Shown one piece after another: positions 35,340 through 43,313 of a stretch of DNA of 64,000 nt; within the stretch, counting starts at the first letter, position 1; each line of letters opens with the position of its first letter. The stretch comes from Pectobacterium aquaticum. GTDB taxonomy: Bacteria; Pseudomonadota; Gammaproteobacteria; Enterobacterales; Enterobacteriaceae. Position numbers and translations under genes: made by a program. Below the pieces are notes generated by a model. The model ran no database searches. It had not been told where the DNA came from and worked only from the letters and a program-made list of their open reading frames with translations. The stretch lies in contig NZ_CP086253.1 of assembly GCF_003382565.3 (NCBI RefSeq), positions 2,976,001-3,040,000 on the forward strand, in the 5' to 3' direction.

Positions 35340-35633
35340 TGGTTAGATTTTGATCCGGTAGTGGGGCATGAGCAGGGAGGACATCGCCCCACTGTTGTTC
35401 TTAGCCCCTTCGCTTATAATACTTTGACCGGAATGTGCTTATGCGTCCCATGCACAACCCAGCGCAAAGAATATAGCTTCGAAGTCGAATTATCTGGAGA
35501 CCGTTAAAGCGTGGCTCTCGCCGATCAGGTCACTTGTGTAGACTGGCGTAACGGTAAGGCAACAAAGAAAGGCAAAGTGACTACTGATGAATTAGAAATC
35601 ATCAGAGCAAAAGCTAAGGCTTTGATTGGCTAA
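35340..35633 (+). pseudogene. mazF: Broken MazF/PemK-type mRNA interferase gene
   Basis: The frame reads LDFDPVVGHEQGGHRPTVVL, then SPFAYNTLTGMCLCVPCTTQ, then FEVELSGDR-stop-SVALADQV, and ends TKKGKVTTDELEIIRAKAKALIG. This follows E. coli MazF along about 95 residues. The in-frame TAA at 35505-35507 replaces a codon that is probably GAA, and the first dozen residues plus the start codon are missing at the left, 38 bp after the TolC-like stop. There is no mazE. The toxin is therefore doubly disabled. Confidence 0.82.
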
Positions 35634-35644
35634 CAATTCCGTTC

Positions 35645-35666
35645 GGTGGTGCTAGAAAACACCACC
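35645..35666. terminator. Hairpin after the mazF remnant
   Basis: A perfect 7-bp stem GGTGGTG / CACCACC with an AT-rich loop, 11 bp after the mazF stop. There is no T-tract. It is probably the former 3' hairpin of the toxin operon. Confidence 0.35.
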
Positions 35667-35716
35667 TACTACTATCTGAAAAGACCAATAAATCATCATC
35701 GTTACTGCTGATACCA

Positions 35717-35880
35717 CTATTTTTCCTCTTCTTCTTTTTCGTTCATCTTCATGGCATCAGCGACCTTGGTATCCATCATGTGGTCATTTTTGCTCAGGTA
35801 GAGGTTAAACAGCCGATCAAACTCGCCCATGAGCACTTTTTCAGCAAACGGTTTGTCGGTATCCTTGATAATTGCTGACG
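35717..35880 (-). pseudogene. 3' fragment of an unidentified gene
   Basis: A minus-strand frame ending in TAG at 35717-35719 reads KDTDKPFAEKVLMGEFDRLF, then NLYLSKNDHMMDTKVADAMK and a Glu/Lys-rich tail. The composition looks like real coding sequence. There is no start codon or upstream domain: the frame closes at a TGA near 35910, and similarity-like sequence ends near 35866. I do not recognise the family. It is most likely the C-terminal end of a gene lost by deletion next to serT. Confidence 0.4.
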
Positions 35881-35947
35881 ATATGGACAAGAGGAGATGA
35901 GCGGATAATCAGGGAGAAATAAGATGAAAAATAGATAGGCCGGATAC

Positions 35948-35977
35948 AAAAAAAGCCTCCGGCTAAGGAAGCTTTTA
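35948..35977 (-). terminator. Terminator downstream of serT
   Basis: On the minus strand, AAGCTTCC pairs with GGAGGCTT (one G-U wobble) and is followed by seven T residues. It lies 64 bp past the tRNA 3' end. Confidence 0.75.
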
Positions 35978-36040
35978 TGCTGCACTTTATGCAGGACAGA
36001 ATCAAAAACAATTCATAACTTGTTGATTCTATTGAATGTG

Positions 36041-36128
36041 TGGCGGAGGAGTAGAGATTCGAACTCTAGAACACTTTCGCGTCGCCGGTTTTCAAGACCG
36101 GTGCCTTCAACCACTCGGCCACTCCTCC
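36041..36128 (-). tRNA. serT: tRNA-Ser (anticodon UGA)
   Basis: 88-nt tRNA with genomically encoded CCA. The acceptor stem is GGAGGAG / CTCCTCC, the anticodon loop has CTTGAAA (anticodon TGA), and there is a long variable arm, as expected for serine. The T-loop TTCGAAT is intact. It closely resembles E. coli serT. Its 3' end faces the remnant-bearing accessory block, the usual orientation for tRNA-associated insertions, although I find no direct repeat of the 3' end inside the window. The gap to ybhA (36129-36400) holds its promoter and no gene. Confidence 0.96.
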
Positions 36129-36400
36129 GCAATGACGCGCACTATAAACAGTACACCGCACATTGTAAAGCCACGTTGTGTTCAACTGCTTAAAAAATAG
36201 ATGATAAGCCGTTGAAAGCATAGAAAATCGACAATGGTGTTGTAAAACCGCCCGTTTAACCTTATTTCCCACTGCCGATCTGAATCCTTCATCATCAAAT
36301 AAGCCCAGATATTTTTATCTCGCTGTTGTCTGTCTATTTTTCGCCGCGTCCTTTATCGTAAGACTCATTTGATACACACATTTTTATTTGCGAGACAACG

Positions 36401-37222
36401 ATGACCTACCGAGTAATTGCACTTGATCTTGATGGTACACTACTGAATCAACAGAAAAAAATCCTGCCCGAATCGCTCAGCGCACTCGCGCTGGCCCGTC
36501 AGCAAGGCATAAAAGTGATGATCGTCACCGGACGCCACCACTCGGCAATCCACCCTTTTTATCAGGGGTTGCAGTTGGATACGCCCGCCATCTGCTGTAA
36601 CGGCACCTACGTTTATGATTACCAGCGAGGTCAAGCGTCGCACACCAATCCACTCTCTGTCGAACAGGCCAAAAATGTCATCACGCTGCTAGAGGAATGT
36701 GATATTCATGGGCTGATGTATGCCGATGATGACATGTATTACCAGTATCCTACCGGGCACGTAGTCCGCACGCTGGCATGGGCGGCTAACCTGCCGGAAC
36801 AGCAGCGTCCTCGTTTCGCTCAGGTAGAAAATCTGGTGCGTCAGACTGAAGCGTCCCACGCGATCTGGAAATTCGCGACAACGCACGCCGATGTTCCCAC
36901 ACTGAACCATTTCGCCGCAGAAGTGGAAAAGCAGCTCGGGTTGGCCTGCGAGTGGTCATGGCAGGATCAGGTTGATATCGCCCAAACCGGCAACAGTAAA
37001 GGCAAACTGCTCCAGCAATGGCTTGGCGAACAGGGCATCAGCATGAAGGACGTCGTAGCATTCGGCGATAACTTTAACGATATCAGCATGCTGGAAGGCG
37101 TAGGATTAGGCGTCGCGATGGGCAATAGCGCCGATGAAATCAAAGCGCGAGCCGATCTGGTGATTGGCAGCAATGAAGAACCCAGCATCGCCGATGTCAT
37201 CCGCACCCGCATTCTGGCATAA
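36401..37222 (+). CDS. ybhA: HAD-family pyridoxal phosphatase YbhA
   Basis: 273 aa, Cof-type HAD phosphatase. Motif I is DLDGTLL (about residues 8-14), motif II lies in VTGRHHSAIHPFYQG, the conserved Lys is in GNSKGK (about 200), and motif IV is GDNFNDISML (about 222-231). It matches E. coli YbhA (pyridoxal-phosphate phosphatase activity reported) along its length, including CCNGTYVYDY and LACEWSWQDQVDIA. In E. coli ybhA lies between modC and pgl. Here it keeps its side nearest the mod genes, while pgl is some 17 kb away. Confidence 0.9.
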   Translation: MTYRVIALDLDGTLLNQQKKILPESLSALALARQQGIKVMIVTGRHHSAIHPFYQGLQLDTPAICCNGTYVYDYQRGQASHTNPLSVEQAKNVITLLEECDIHGLMYADDDMYYQYPTGHVVRTLAWAANLPEQQRPRFAQVENLVRQTEASHAIWKFATTHADVPTLNHFAAEVEKQLGLACEWSWQDQVDIAQTGNSKGKLLQQWLGEQGISMKDVVAFGDNFNDISMLEGVGLGVAMGNSADEIKARADLVIGSNEEPSIADVIRTRILA

Positions 37223-37230
37223 CCAACGGT

Positions 37231-37275
37231 AACGCAATCAGGCAAGCGAGAGCTGTCGCTTTTCCTGATTGCGTT
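37231..37275. terminator. Two-tier hairpin between convergent ybhA and glk
   Basis: Outer stem AACGCAATCAGG / CCTGATTGCGTT and inner stem AAGCGA / TCGCTT form one long hairpin between the two stop codons. Its symmetry suits a bidirectional terminator, though neither side has a long T-tract. Confidence 0.6.
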
Positions 37276-37291
37276 CGACGAGAAAACTGAC

Positions 37292-38257
37292 TTACAGCGC
37301 GCTGCCCAACACCTGCCGCAGGTACGCCCCCGCCCCCATTAATCCTGGCTGTTCATGGGTAATCAGGTACACAGGGATATCCTGCATATAGCCTTTGAAC
37401 CGTCCTTTGTCTTCAAAAGCCGCCCGGAAACCGGAGGCTTTAAAGAACTCCAGAAAGCGCGGAACGATGCCGCCAGCAATATACACACCGCCAAATGTGC
37501 CTAAATTTAACGCCAAATTGCCACCGAAGCGTCCCATGATAACGCAGAAGAGCGACAGCGCGCGGCGACAGTCCACATCCGTATTGTTGACAGCACGTTC
37601 GGTAATATCTTTCGGCTCCAATTCCTCCGGCGTGCGGTCATCAGACAGCACCACGGCACGGTAGATATTCACCAGCCCCTGCCCGGAGAGTATACGCTCA
37701 GCGGAAACATGCCCGAGCGACTGGCGCAAAACAGAGAGAATTTTGTCTTCTTCATCGCTATTCGGCGCGAAATCTACATGCCCGCCCTCACCCGGCAGGC
37801 TAATCCATTGATTGGCGGCATGGACCAAATGAGCGACGCCTAATCCCGTGCCTGCACCATACACAGCGATCGGTTTACCTGGCACGGGCTCCCCGCCACC
37901 AAATTGGAGTAAATCCGCGTTAGCCATCACCGGCACCGCCATGGAAACGGCGGTAAAATCGTTGATGACCTCAAAGTGGCGCAGACCCAGACTCGCTTTC
38001 ATTTCTGCGATGGAAAATGCCCAGGTGTGGTTCGTCATTGCCACCCAGTCACCGGTAATCGGGCAGGCAATCGCGATACAGGCATCCTGTACCGTGACCT
38101 GTCGCGAATCGAGATAATCACGAATGGCCCCTTCCAGAGAAGGGAAATCCAGCCCGGAATAGGTTTCGATTTGCGACAATTCGCCCGTTGTAGCATCACA
38201 TAGCGCCAAACGCGTATTGGTGCCACCGACATCGCCCACTAAAACAAAGTGCGTCAT
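37292..38257 (-). CDS. glk: Glucokinase
   Basis: 321 aa, the same length as E. coli Glk, an ATP-dependent hexokinase-family enzyme converting glucose to glucose-6-phosphate. The ATP-binding GDVGGTNTRLALCD is at residues 8-21. The sugar-binding region WAFSIAEM...EVINDFTAVSMA includes the catalytic Asp. GAGTGLG and EGGHVDFAPNS follow, and the C-terminus GLMGAGAYLRQ fits. The start is set at MTHFVLVGD (38257); an ATG seven codons upstream is not supported by the family. It is divergent from the LacI-controlled sugar operon and shares a 187-bp intergenic region with two operators. Confidence 0.94.
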   Translation of the reverse strand: MTHFVLVGDVGGTNTRLALCDATTGELSQIETYSGLDFPSLEGAIRDYLDSRQVTVQDACIAIACPITGDWVAMTNHTWAFSIAEMKASLGLRHFEVINDFTAVSMAVPVMANADLLQFGGGEPVPGKPIAVYGAGTGLGVAHLVHAANQWISLPGEGGHVDFAPNSDEEDKILSVLRQSLGHVSAERILSGQGLVNIYRAVVLSDDRTPEELEPKDITERAVNNTDVDCRRALSLFCVIMGRFGGNLALNLGTFGGVYIAGGIVPRFLEFFKASGFRAAFEDKGRFKGYMQDIPVYLITHEQPGLMGAGAYLRQVLGSAL

Positions 38258-38384
38258 TCTTCTTTTCCCCTCAAACAAAGCAGATACCCGATCATTGCGC
38301 GAAAACAGCCAGCTACGCTATGGCCATATAACTTTCTAGTGATAAGGATCTCATTTATGTCTAAAAGCTGCGGTTAAGTTAAAA

Positions 38385-38396
38385 GTAATCGATTAC
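38385..38396. promoter_or_regulatory. LacI-family operator, distal copy
   Basis: Perfect palindrome GTAATCGATTAC with a central CG, typical of LacI/GalR-family operators. Its twin lies exactly 30 bp downstream. The obvious regulator is the LacI-type gene at 42163. Confidence 0.7.
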
Positions 38397-38414
38397 ATTT
38401 AGAAAACACAAATT

Positions 38415-38426
38415 GTAATCGATTAC
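38415..38426. promoter_or_regulatory. LacI-family operator, proximal copy
   Basis: Second GTAATCGATTAC palindrome, 18 bp before the permease start codon. Centre-to-centre spacing to the first is 30 bp, about three helical turns, so two dimers would sit on the same face of the DNA. The flanks AAAGTAATC and GATTACTTT extend the symmetry partly. Confidence 0.7.
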
Positions 38427-38444
38427 TTTTAAGAGGGATACCAC

Positions 38445-39689
38445 ATGGTTTCTTCATCTGAAAACACAGCGACCAAATCGTTACAGCCGGCCTTCGTGGT
38501 TCCCAGACTGTCACTCATGATGTTTCTAGAGTTCTTCATCTGGGGTTCATGGTCTGTCACCCTGGGCCTAGTTATGACACAGCACAACCTGGCCGCCATG
38601 ATTGGCGACGCCTTCTCTGCCGGACCGATCGCCTCAATCCTGTCGCCGTTTGTACTGGGTATGGTGGTTGACCGCTTCTTCCCATCACAAAAAGTCATGG
38701 CGCTGCTGCACCTGCTCGGCGCGGTCATCCTGTGGTTTGTGCCCACCGCGTTAATCAACGAAGATGGTTCACAACTGCTGATCCTGCTGTTCGCCTACAC
38801 ACTGTGCTTTATGCCAACGCTGGCGTTAACCAACAACATCGCGTTCCATAACCTGACTAACAGTGAGAAGAGCTTCCCGGTTGTGCGGGTATTCGGCACC
38901 ATTGGTTGGATCGTTGCCGGTGTCTGCATCGGGACGGCGGGCATCTCCGCAAGCGTCAATATTTTCTACGTCGCTGCCGCCTGCTCTGCCATTCTGGCAG
39001 CCTACAGCCTGACGCTGCCGCATACTCCAGCGCCAGCCAAAGGCTTGCCGCTGGCAGTGCGCGACCTGTTCTGTGCTGATGCATTTGCGCTGCTGAAGAA
39101 AGGCCACTTCCTGGTCTTTGCCACCTGCGCCATGCTGATCTCTATTCCGCTGGGCACCTACTACGCTTACACCGCCTCCTTCCTGAGCAATGCGGGTATC
39201 AGCGACGTCAGCACCGCGATGTCGTTTGGTCAGATGTCCGAAATCGTCTTCATGCTGATCATTCCGCTGCTGTTTAGAAAGCTGGGCGTGAAATACATGC
39301 TGTTCATCGGCATGCTGGCGTGGTTCGTACGCTATGCCCTCTTCGCGATGGGCGTGAATGAAGAAACACGCTGGTTGCTCTACATCGGTATCCTGCTGCA
39401 CGGTATCTGCTATGACTTCTTCTTCGTCATTGGCTTCATCTATACCGACCGCATCGCGGGAGAGAAAATCAAAGGTCAGGCACAAAGTATGGTGGTCCTG
39501 TTCACCTACGGTATCGGTATGCTGCTGGGCTCACAGGTTTCCGGTGCGCTCTATAACCGTCTCTTCAACAACGGCACGTTAAACGCGCCTGAAATCTGGG
39601 CGACCTTCTGGTGGATCCCTGCGGTTGCCGCAGCCATCATCGCCGTCATTTTCCTCTTCTCCTTCAAATATAAAGAAGAGCGGGCTTAA
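38445..39689 (+). CDS. MFS permease, nucleoside:H+ symporter (NupG/YegT-like) family
   Basis: 414 aa with 12 predicted membrane helices. The N-terminal RLSLMMFLEFFIWGSWSVTLGLVM, the NSEKSFPVVRVFGTIGWI loop and the FGQMSEIVFMLIIPLLFRKLGVKYML block are typical of the NHS family of MFS carriers (NupG, XapB, YegT). It should import a nucleoside or sugar-like compound in symport with protons. It is first in a four-gene group with a TIM-barrel isomerase, a dehydrogenase and a LacI regulator, so the substrate is more likely a sugar or sugar derivative metabolised by these. Two LacI-type operators lie just upstream, and AAGAGGGAT serves as ribosome binding site. Confidence 0.8.
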   Translation: MVSSSENTATKSLQPAFVVPRLSLMMFLEFFIWGSWSVTLGLVMTQHNLAAMIGDAFSAGPIASILSPFVLGMVVDRFFPSQKVMALLHLLGAVILWFVPTALINEDGSQLLILLFAYTLCFMPTLALTNNIAFHNLTNSEKSFPVVRVFGTIGWIVAGVCIGTAGISASVNIFYVAAACSAILAAYSLTLPHTPAPAKGLPLAVRDLFCADAFALLKKGHFLVFATCAMLISIPLGTYYAYTASFLSNAGISDVSTAMSFGQMSEIVFMLIIPLLFRKLGVKYMLFIGMLAWFVRYALFAMGVNEETRWLLYIGILLHGICYDFFFVIGFIYTDRIAGEKIKGQAQSMVVLFTYGIGMLLGSQVSGALYNRLFNNGTLNAPEIWATFWWIPAVAAAIIAVIFLFSFKYKEERA

Positions 39690-39720
39690 GCATTTGAGAC
39701 GGATTAGTTAACGAAAAAAT

Positions 39721-39750
39721 GGGATGAGGTCGCCTATGGCACCTCATCCC
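39721..39750 (+). other. Perfect hairpin between permease and isomerase genes
   Basis: 10-bp perfect stem GGGATGAGGT / ACCTCATCCC with a 10-nt loop. No T-tract follows on the plus strand, so full termination is unlikely. It may set relative expression or protect the upstream mRNA. On the minus strand a run of six T follows it. Confidence 0.5.
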
Positions 39751-39819
39751 ACTGCATTCTCCGCTATCGCAATCGTGCAACGGTATTCATGACCACACCC
39801 GTTGCCAAAGGAGGTAATA

Positions 39820-40890
39820 ATGAAGACGTTAAAAGGACCGGGTATTTTTCTCGCCCAGTATATTGGCGATCAGGCTCCCTTTAACACGCTGGAAAATCTG
39901 GCGCAATGGGCAGCCGGATTAGACTTTAAAGCGCTACAAATCCCCTGCAATCACTCGCACATTTTCGATCTGGCTACAGCCGCCGACAGCCAAACATACT
40001 GTGATGATGTGAAAGGTCTATTGGCACAGCATGGGCTGACCATCAGCGAACTGTCGACCCATCTGGAAGGCCAACTGGTTGCCGTCCACCCTGCGTATGA
40101 CGATGCCTTTGACGATTTCGCACCACCGGCTTACCGCCGCAATCCACAGGCTCGCCAAGAGTGGGCTATCGCGGCAACCAAGCAGGCAGCAAAGGCCTCT
40201 TCACGCTTAGGACTAAACGCCCACGCTACATTTTCCGGTGCGCTGGCCTGGCCCTATTTTTACCCCTGGCCACCGCGTAAAGAAGTCCTGATTCAGGAAG
40301 CCTTTAAAGAACTCGGTCGCCTGTGGACGCCGATCCTCGACTGTTTTGACGAGCACGGCGTGGATGTGTGCTATGAGCTGCATCCGGGAGAAGATTTACA
40401 CGACGGCGTAACCTTTGAACGCTTCCTTGATGTCGTCAATCATCACCCGCGCGCCAACATTCTTTACGATCCTAGCCATATGCATTTACAGCAGATGGAC
40501 TACCTCGGCTTTATCGATCGCTACCATGCACGAATCAAAGCGTTCCATGTGAAAGATGCGGAATTTAACACGTCGAGCAAAAGCGGCGTCTACGGCGGCT
40601 ATCAGTCATGGGCTGAACGCGCCGGGCGCTTCCGCTCACCGGGAGATGGTCAGATCGATTTCGGCGGCATCTTCAGCAAGCTGGCCCAATACGACTACGA
40701 CGGTTGGGCGGTGCTGGAGTGGGAATGCTGCCTGAAAGACAGCAACTGCGGTGCGAAAGAAGGGGCTGCATTCATCAACCGCCACATTATTCCCGTCGCA
40801 GGACGCGCTTTTGACGATTTCGCTGCGACCAGCGACGATCGTCCGTTAGTCAGAAAAATGTTGGGATTAAAAGAGGAGAACGCAGAATGA
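39820..40890 (+). CDS. Sugar phosphate isomerase/epimerase (xylose-isomerase-like TIM barrel)
   Basis: 356 aa from the ATG at 39820, preceded by a near-perfect AAGGAGG. The chain fits the AP-endonuclease-2/xylose-isomerase TIM-barrel superfamily. Metal-ligand-like residues appear in CYELHPGEDLHDG (Glu), ILYDPSHM (Asp and His), FHVKDAEF (His and Asp), and AVLEWECC (Glu) near the C-terminus. It probably isomerises or epimerises the compound brought in by the permease or made by the dehydrogenase whose start codon overlaps its stop (ATGA). The exact substrate cannot be read from sequence. Confidence 0.8.
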   Translation: MKTLKGPGIFLAQYIGDQAPFNTLENLAQWAAGLDFKALQIPCNHSHIFDLATAADSQTYCDDVKGLLAQHGLTISELSTHLEGQLVAVHPAYDDAFDDFAPPAYRRNPQARQEWAIAATKQAAKASSRLGLNAHATFSGALAWPYFYPWPPRKEVLIQEAFKELGRLWTPILDCFDEHGVDVCYELHPGEDLHDGVTFERFLDVVNHHPRANILYDPSHMHLQQMDYLGFIDRYHARIKAFHVKDAEFNTSSKSGVYGGYQSWAERAGRFRSPGDGQIDFGGIFSKLAQYDYDGWAVLEWECCLKDSNCGAKEGAAFINRHIIPVAGRAFDDFAATSDDRPLVRKMLGLKEENAE

Positions 40891-42038
40891 TTCGCGTTGG
40901 CATTATTGGTTCCGGTTTTATTGGCCCAGCACATATTGAAGCGATTCGTCGCCTTGGCTTCGTTGAGGTGGTGGCGCTGGCAGAAAACTCGCTCGATCTG
41001 GCACAGCAAAAAGCGCGTCAGCTCAACATTCCTCATGCCTACGGCAGCGTCGCTGATTTGTTAAATCATCCCGGTATTGATGCGATCCATAACTGCACGC
41101 CGAACCATCTTCATGCGGCGATCAATAAGCAGATTATTCAGGCAGGCAAGCACGTCTTTTCGGAAAAGCCGCTGTGTATGACCAGCGAGGAAGCGCGTGA
41201 ACTGGTGGCGCTGGCGGAAGAAAAAGACGTTGTCCACGGGGTCAGCTTTGTCTATCGCCAATTTGGCATGGTGCAGCAGGCTGCCAGCATGATTAAGCGT
41301 CAGGAGATCGGCCGCGTCTTTGTCGTACACGGTGGCTATCTGCAAGACTGGATGCTGCACGACACCGACTATAACTGGCGTGTTGAACCGGAGTACGGCG
41401 GCGTTTCCCGTGCAGTGGCCGACATCGGCTCGCACTGGTGCGACACGGTGCAGTTTATCTCCGGTCGGAAAATTGTCGACGTCTTCGCCGATTTAGCCAT
41501 CGTCCATCCGATCCGAAAATCCAATCGGAACGGCACAGCCACATTCTCATCATCCGATGCGCCGCCAGAGTACGACAACAAACCGGTCAAGACCGAAGAC
41601 TACGCGACCGTGTTACTGCGCTTTGAGGATGGCAGCCGTGGATCCTTTACCGTTTCTCAGGTCAGCGCTGGCCGGAAAAATCGCCTGACGTTTGAAGTGA
41701 ATGGCAGTGAACAGTCGCTGGCGTGGGATCAGGAAACGCCGCAACAGCTGTGGATCGGTCATCGTGATAAACCGAATCAGATGTTGTCGGACGATCCTGG
41801 ACTGCTGAACCCAGAAGCCGCCGCCGCGGTCCACTTTCCCGGTGGGCATATCGAAGGCTGGCCAGATGCGTTCAAGAACATGATGGCGAACTTTTATACC
41901 TATCTGCGTGACGGCAAACAGCCGTGCGTCGATCCGTGCAACTTCGCCACCTTCTACGATGGCGCGAACATCATGTTCATCATTGACGCCATCGTGCAAA
42001 GCCATCAGCAACAAACGTGGGTGAAGGTCGCCAATTAA
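40887..42038 (+). CDS. Gfo/Idh/MocA-family NAD(P)-dependent dehydrogenase
   Basis: 383 aa. The Rossmann motif GIIGSGFIGPAHI is at residues 4-16, and the family EKPL motif is in FSEKPLCMT (about 93-101). A C-terminal alpha/beta dimerisation domain includes GSHWCDTVQFI. The family oxidises sugars, inositols or related polyols. The 4-bp overlap with the upstream isomerase indicates coupled expression and consecutive steps. The start ATG has GGAG 10-13 nt upstream. The substrate is not identifiable. Residues around 205-225 form a longer surface loop (SNRNGTATFSSSDAPPEYDN) than in short family members. Confidence 0.85.
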   Translation: MIRVGIIGSGFIGPAHIEAIRRLGFVEVVALAENSLDLAQQKARQLNIPHAYGSVADLLNHPGIDAIHNCTPNHLHAAINKQIIQAGKHVFSEKPLCMTSEEARELVALAEEKDVVHGVSFVYRQFGMVQQAASMIKRQEIGRVFVVHGGYLQDWMLHDTDYNWRVEPEYGGVSRAVADIGSHWCDTVQFISGRKIVDVFADLAIVHPIRKSNRNGTATFSSSDAPPEYDNKPVKTEDYATVLLRFEDGSRGSFTVSQVSAGRKNRLTFEVNGSEQSLAWDQETPQQLWIGHRDKPNQMLSDDPGLLNPEAAAAVHFPGGHIEGWPDAFKNMMANFYTYLRDGKQPCVDPCNFATFYDGANIMFIIDAIVQSHQQQTWVKVAN

Positions 42039-42069
42039 GGCATCAGACCGTTTATTCTCTCACGGTATT

Positions 42070-42098
42070 CATCCCGCAGGTGCGACGCCTGCGGGATG
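42070..42098 (+). other. Perfect hairpin between dehydrogenase and LacI genes
   Basis: 11-bp perfect stem CATCCCGCAGG / CCTGCGGGATG with a 7-nt loop, 31 bp after the dehydrogenase stop. No T-tract. It resembles the other intercistronic hairpins of this operon. Confidence 0.5.
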
Positions 42099-42162
42099 CA
42101 GCCAGAGATATTTATGGTAATCTGCTCAGCCAAGCATAAGTAGCGTGAGTGCCTTCTGAATT

Positions 42163-43143
42163 ATGTCGATTCAAAAAATAGCACGGATAGCGGGGGTCTC
42201 GGTTGCCACCGTTTCACGGGTGTTGAACAACATTGGTAGCGTGAAACCGCAAAACCGGGAACGTGTTCTCAATGCGATAAAAAGCAGCAATTATCAGCCG
42301 AACTTACTGGCCCGGCAGCTACGTACCGCGCGCAGCCAGATGTTATTGGTCATGGTTTCCAACATTGCCAACCCCTTCTGCGCCGATGTGGTGAAAGGCA
42401 TTGAGGCGGAAGCGGAAGAAAACGGCTACCGCATTCTGCTGTGCAACTCCGGCTCCGACATCGTTCGCGCCCACTCCAGCCTGCAACTGCTGTCCGGCAA
42501 AATGGTCGATGGCGTGATCACCATGGACGCCATTTCAACGCTGTCTGCGCTTCAGGACATGATTGGTGCCGCACCTTGGGTGCAGTGTGCCGAGCATGAT
42601 GATACGTCCGCCGTTTCATCCGTCGGTATTGATGACGCAGAGGCATCCCGCTTCGTGATTAATCACTTTATTGACAAAGGCCGCCGTCGTATCGCCATGA
42701 TTAACCACGATATGAATTACCTCTACGCCCAACAGCGAGAGAAAGGCTATCGTGACGTGATCGCAGGGAATGTGCTTGATTATAGCAAGGTAGAATATGC
42801 CAGTGCGCTGAGCTATGAAGGCGGAAAAGCGGCAATGACTGCACTGCTTAACGCTACAGAACGCCCGGATGCCGTCTTTGTGGTCTCCGATACGCTGGCC
42901 GCAGGCGCGCTGTCTGCCATCTGTGAGGCGGGGCTAAGTGCGCCGCAGGATATTGCCGTGATCGGTTTCGATGGTTCGGAGCTGGGCTACATCACCTCGC
43001 CTCAGCTCAGTACGATTCAACAGCCATCCGCACATATCGGCAGAGAGGCCGTGAAGCTGTTATTACAACAGATCGACCAGCCGGACAGCGAAACAGAAAA
43101 GCGCCTACTGGAATGGACGTTTGTCGAACGGGCATCCAGCTAA
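42163..43143 (+). CDS. LacI/GalR-family repressor of the sugar operon
   Basis: 326 aa. The N-terminal helix-turn-helix is MSIQKIARIAGVSVATVSRVLN, followed by the hinge helix PNLLARQLRTARS (about 46-58). A periplasmic-binding-protein-like effector domain follows, with FCADVVKGIEAEAEENGY and AVIGFDGSELGYITSPQLSTIQQP. The sequence is CytR-like in style. Its position after the permease, isomerase and dehydrogenase genes, and the twin GTAATCGATTAC sites at 38385 and 38415, make it the likely repressor of this operon. It may also affect divergent glk. The inducer is unknown. Confidence 0.87.
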   Translation: MSIQKIARIAGVSVATVSRVLNNIGSVKPQNRERVLNAIKSSNYQPNLLARQLRTARSQMLLVMVSNIANPFCADVVKGIEAEAEENGYRILLCNSGSDIVRAHSSLQLLSGKMVDGVITMDAISTLSALQDMIGAAPWVQCAEHDDTSAVSSVGIDDAEASRFVINHFIDKGRRRIAMINHDMNYLYAQQREKGYRDVIAGNVLDYSKVEYASALSYEGGKAAMTALLNATERPDAVFVVSDTLAAGALSAICEAGLSAPQDIAVIGFDGSELGYITSPQLSTIQQPSAHIGREAVKLLLQQIDQPDSETEKRLLEWTFVERASS

Positions 43144-43181
43144 CCTGAATAGAATAAAACCAATCCTTTTTCATATCTGAT

Positions 43182-43207
43182 AACCTGCGGTCCGCTGACC
43201 GCAGGTT
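43182..43207 (+). terminator. Hairpin after the LacI gene
   Basis: 10-bp perfect stem AACCTGCGGT / ACCGCAGGTT with a 6-nt loop, 38 bp after the stop. The following GAATCTATTCCTT is only mildly T-rich, so it is a weak or Rho-assisted terminator. No gene lies between it and the modC stop at 43314. Confidence 0.5.
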
Positions 43208-43313
43208 GAATCTATTCCTTACTTACTTTTTACCTTACTCAGTTTTTCATACAGAGACTGATAGACTGCGCGCTAGATGTGGGTGGAACAATACCTTTAT
43301 CATCAGCCTATCG

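Noticed and set aside
35794..35985. A 63-codon minus-strand frame near serT
   Set aside because: It overlaps the better supported gene fragment in another frame, runs into the serT terminator region and has no family features.
36041..36128. serT as a proven island attachment site
   Set aside because: Orientation fits, but no direct repeat of the tRNA 3' end and no integrase is visible between 19236 and 36040, so att sites are not claimed.
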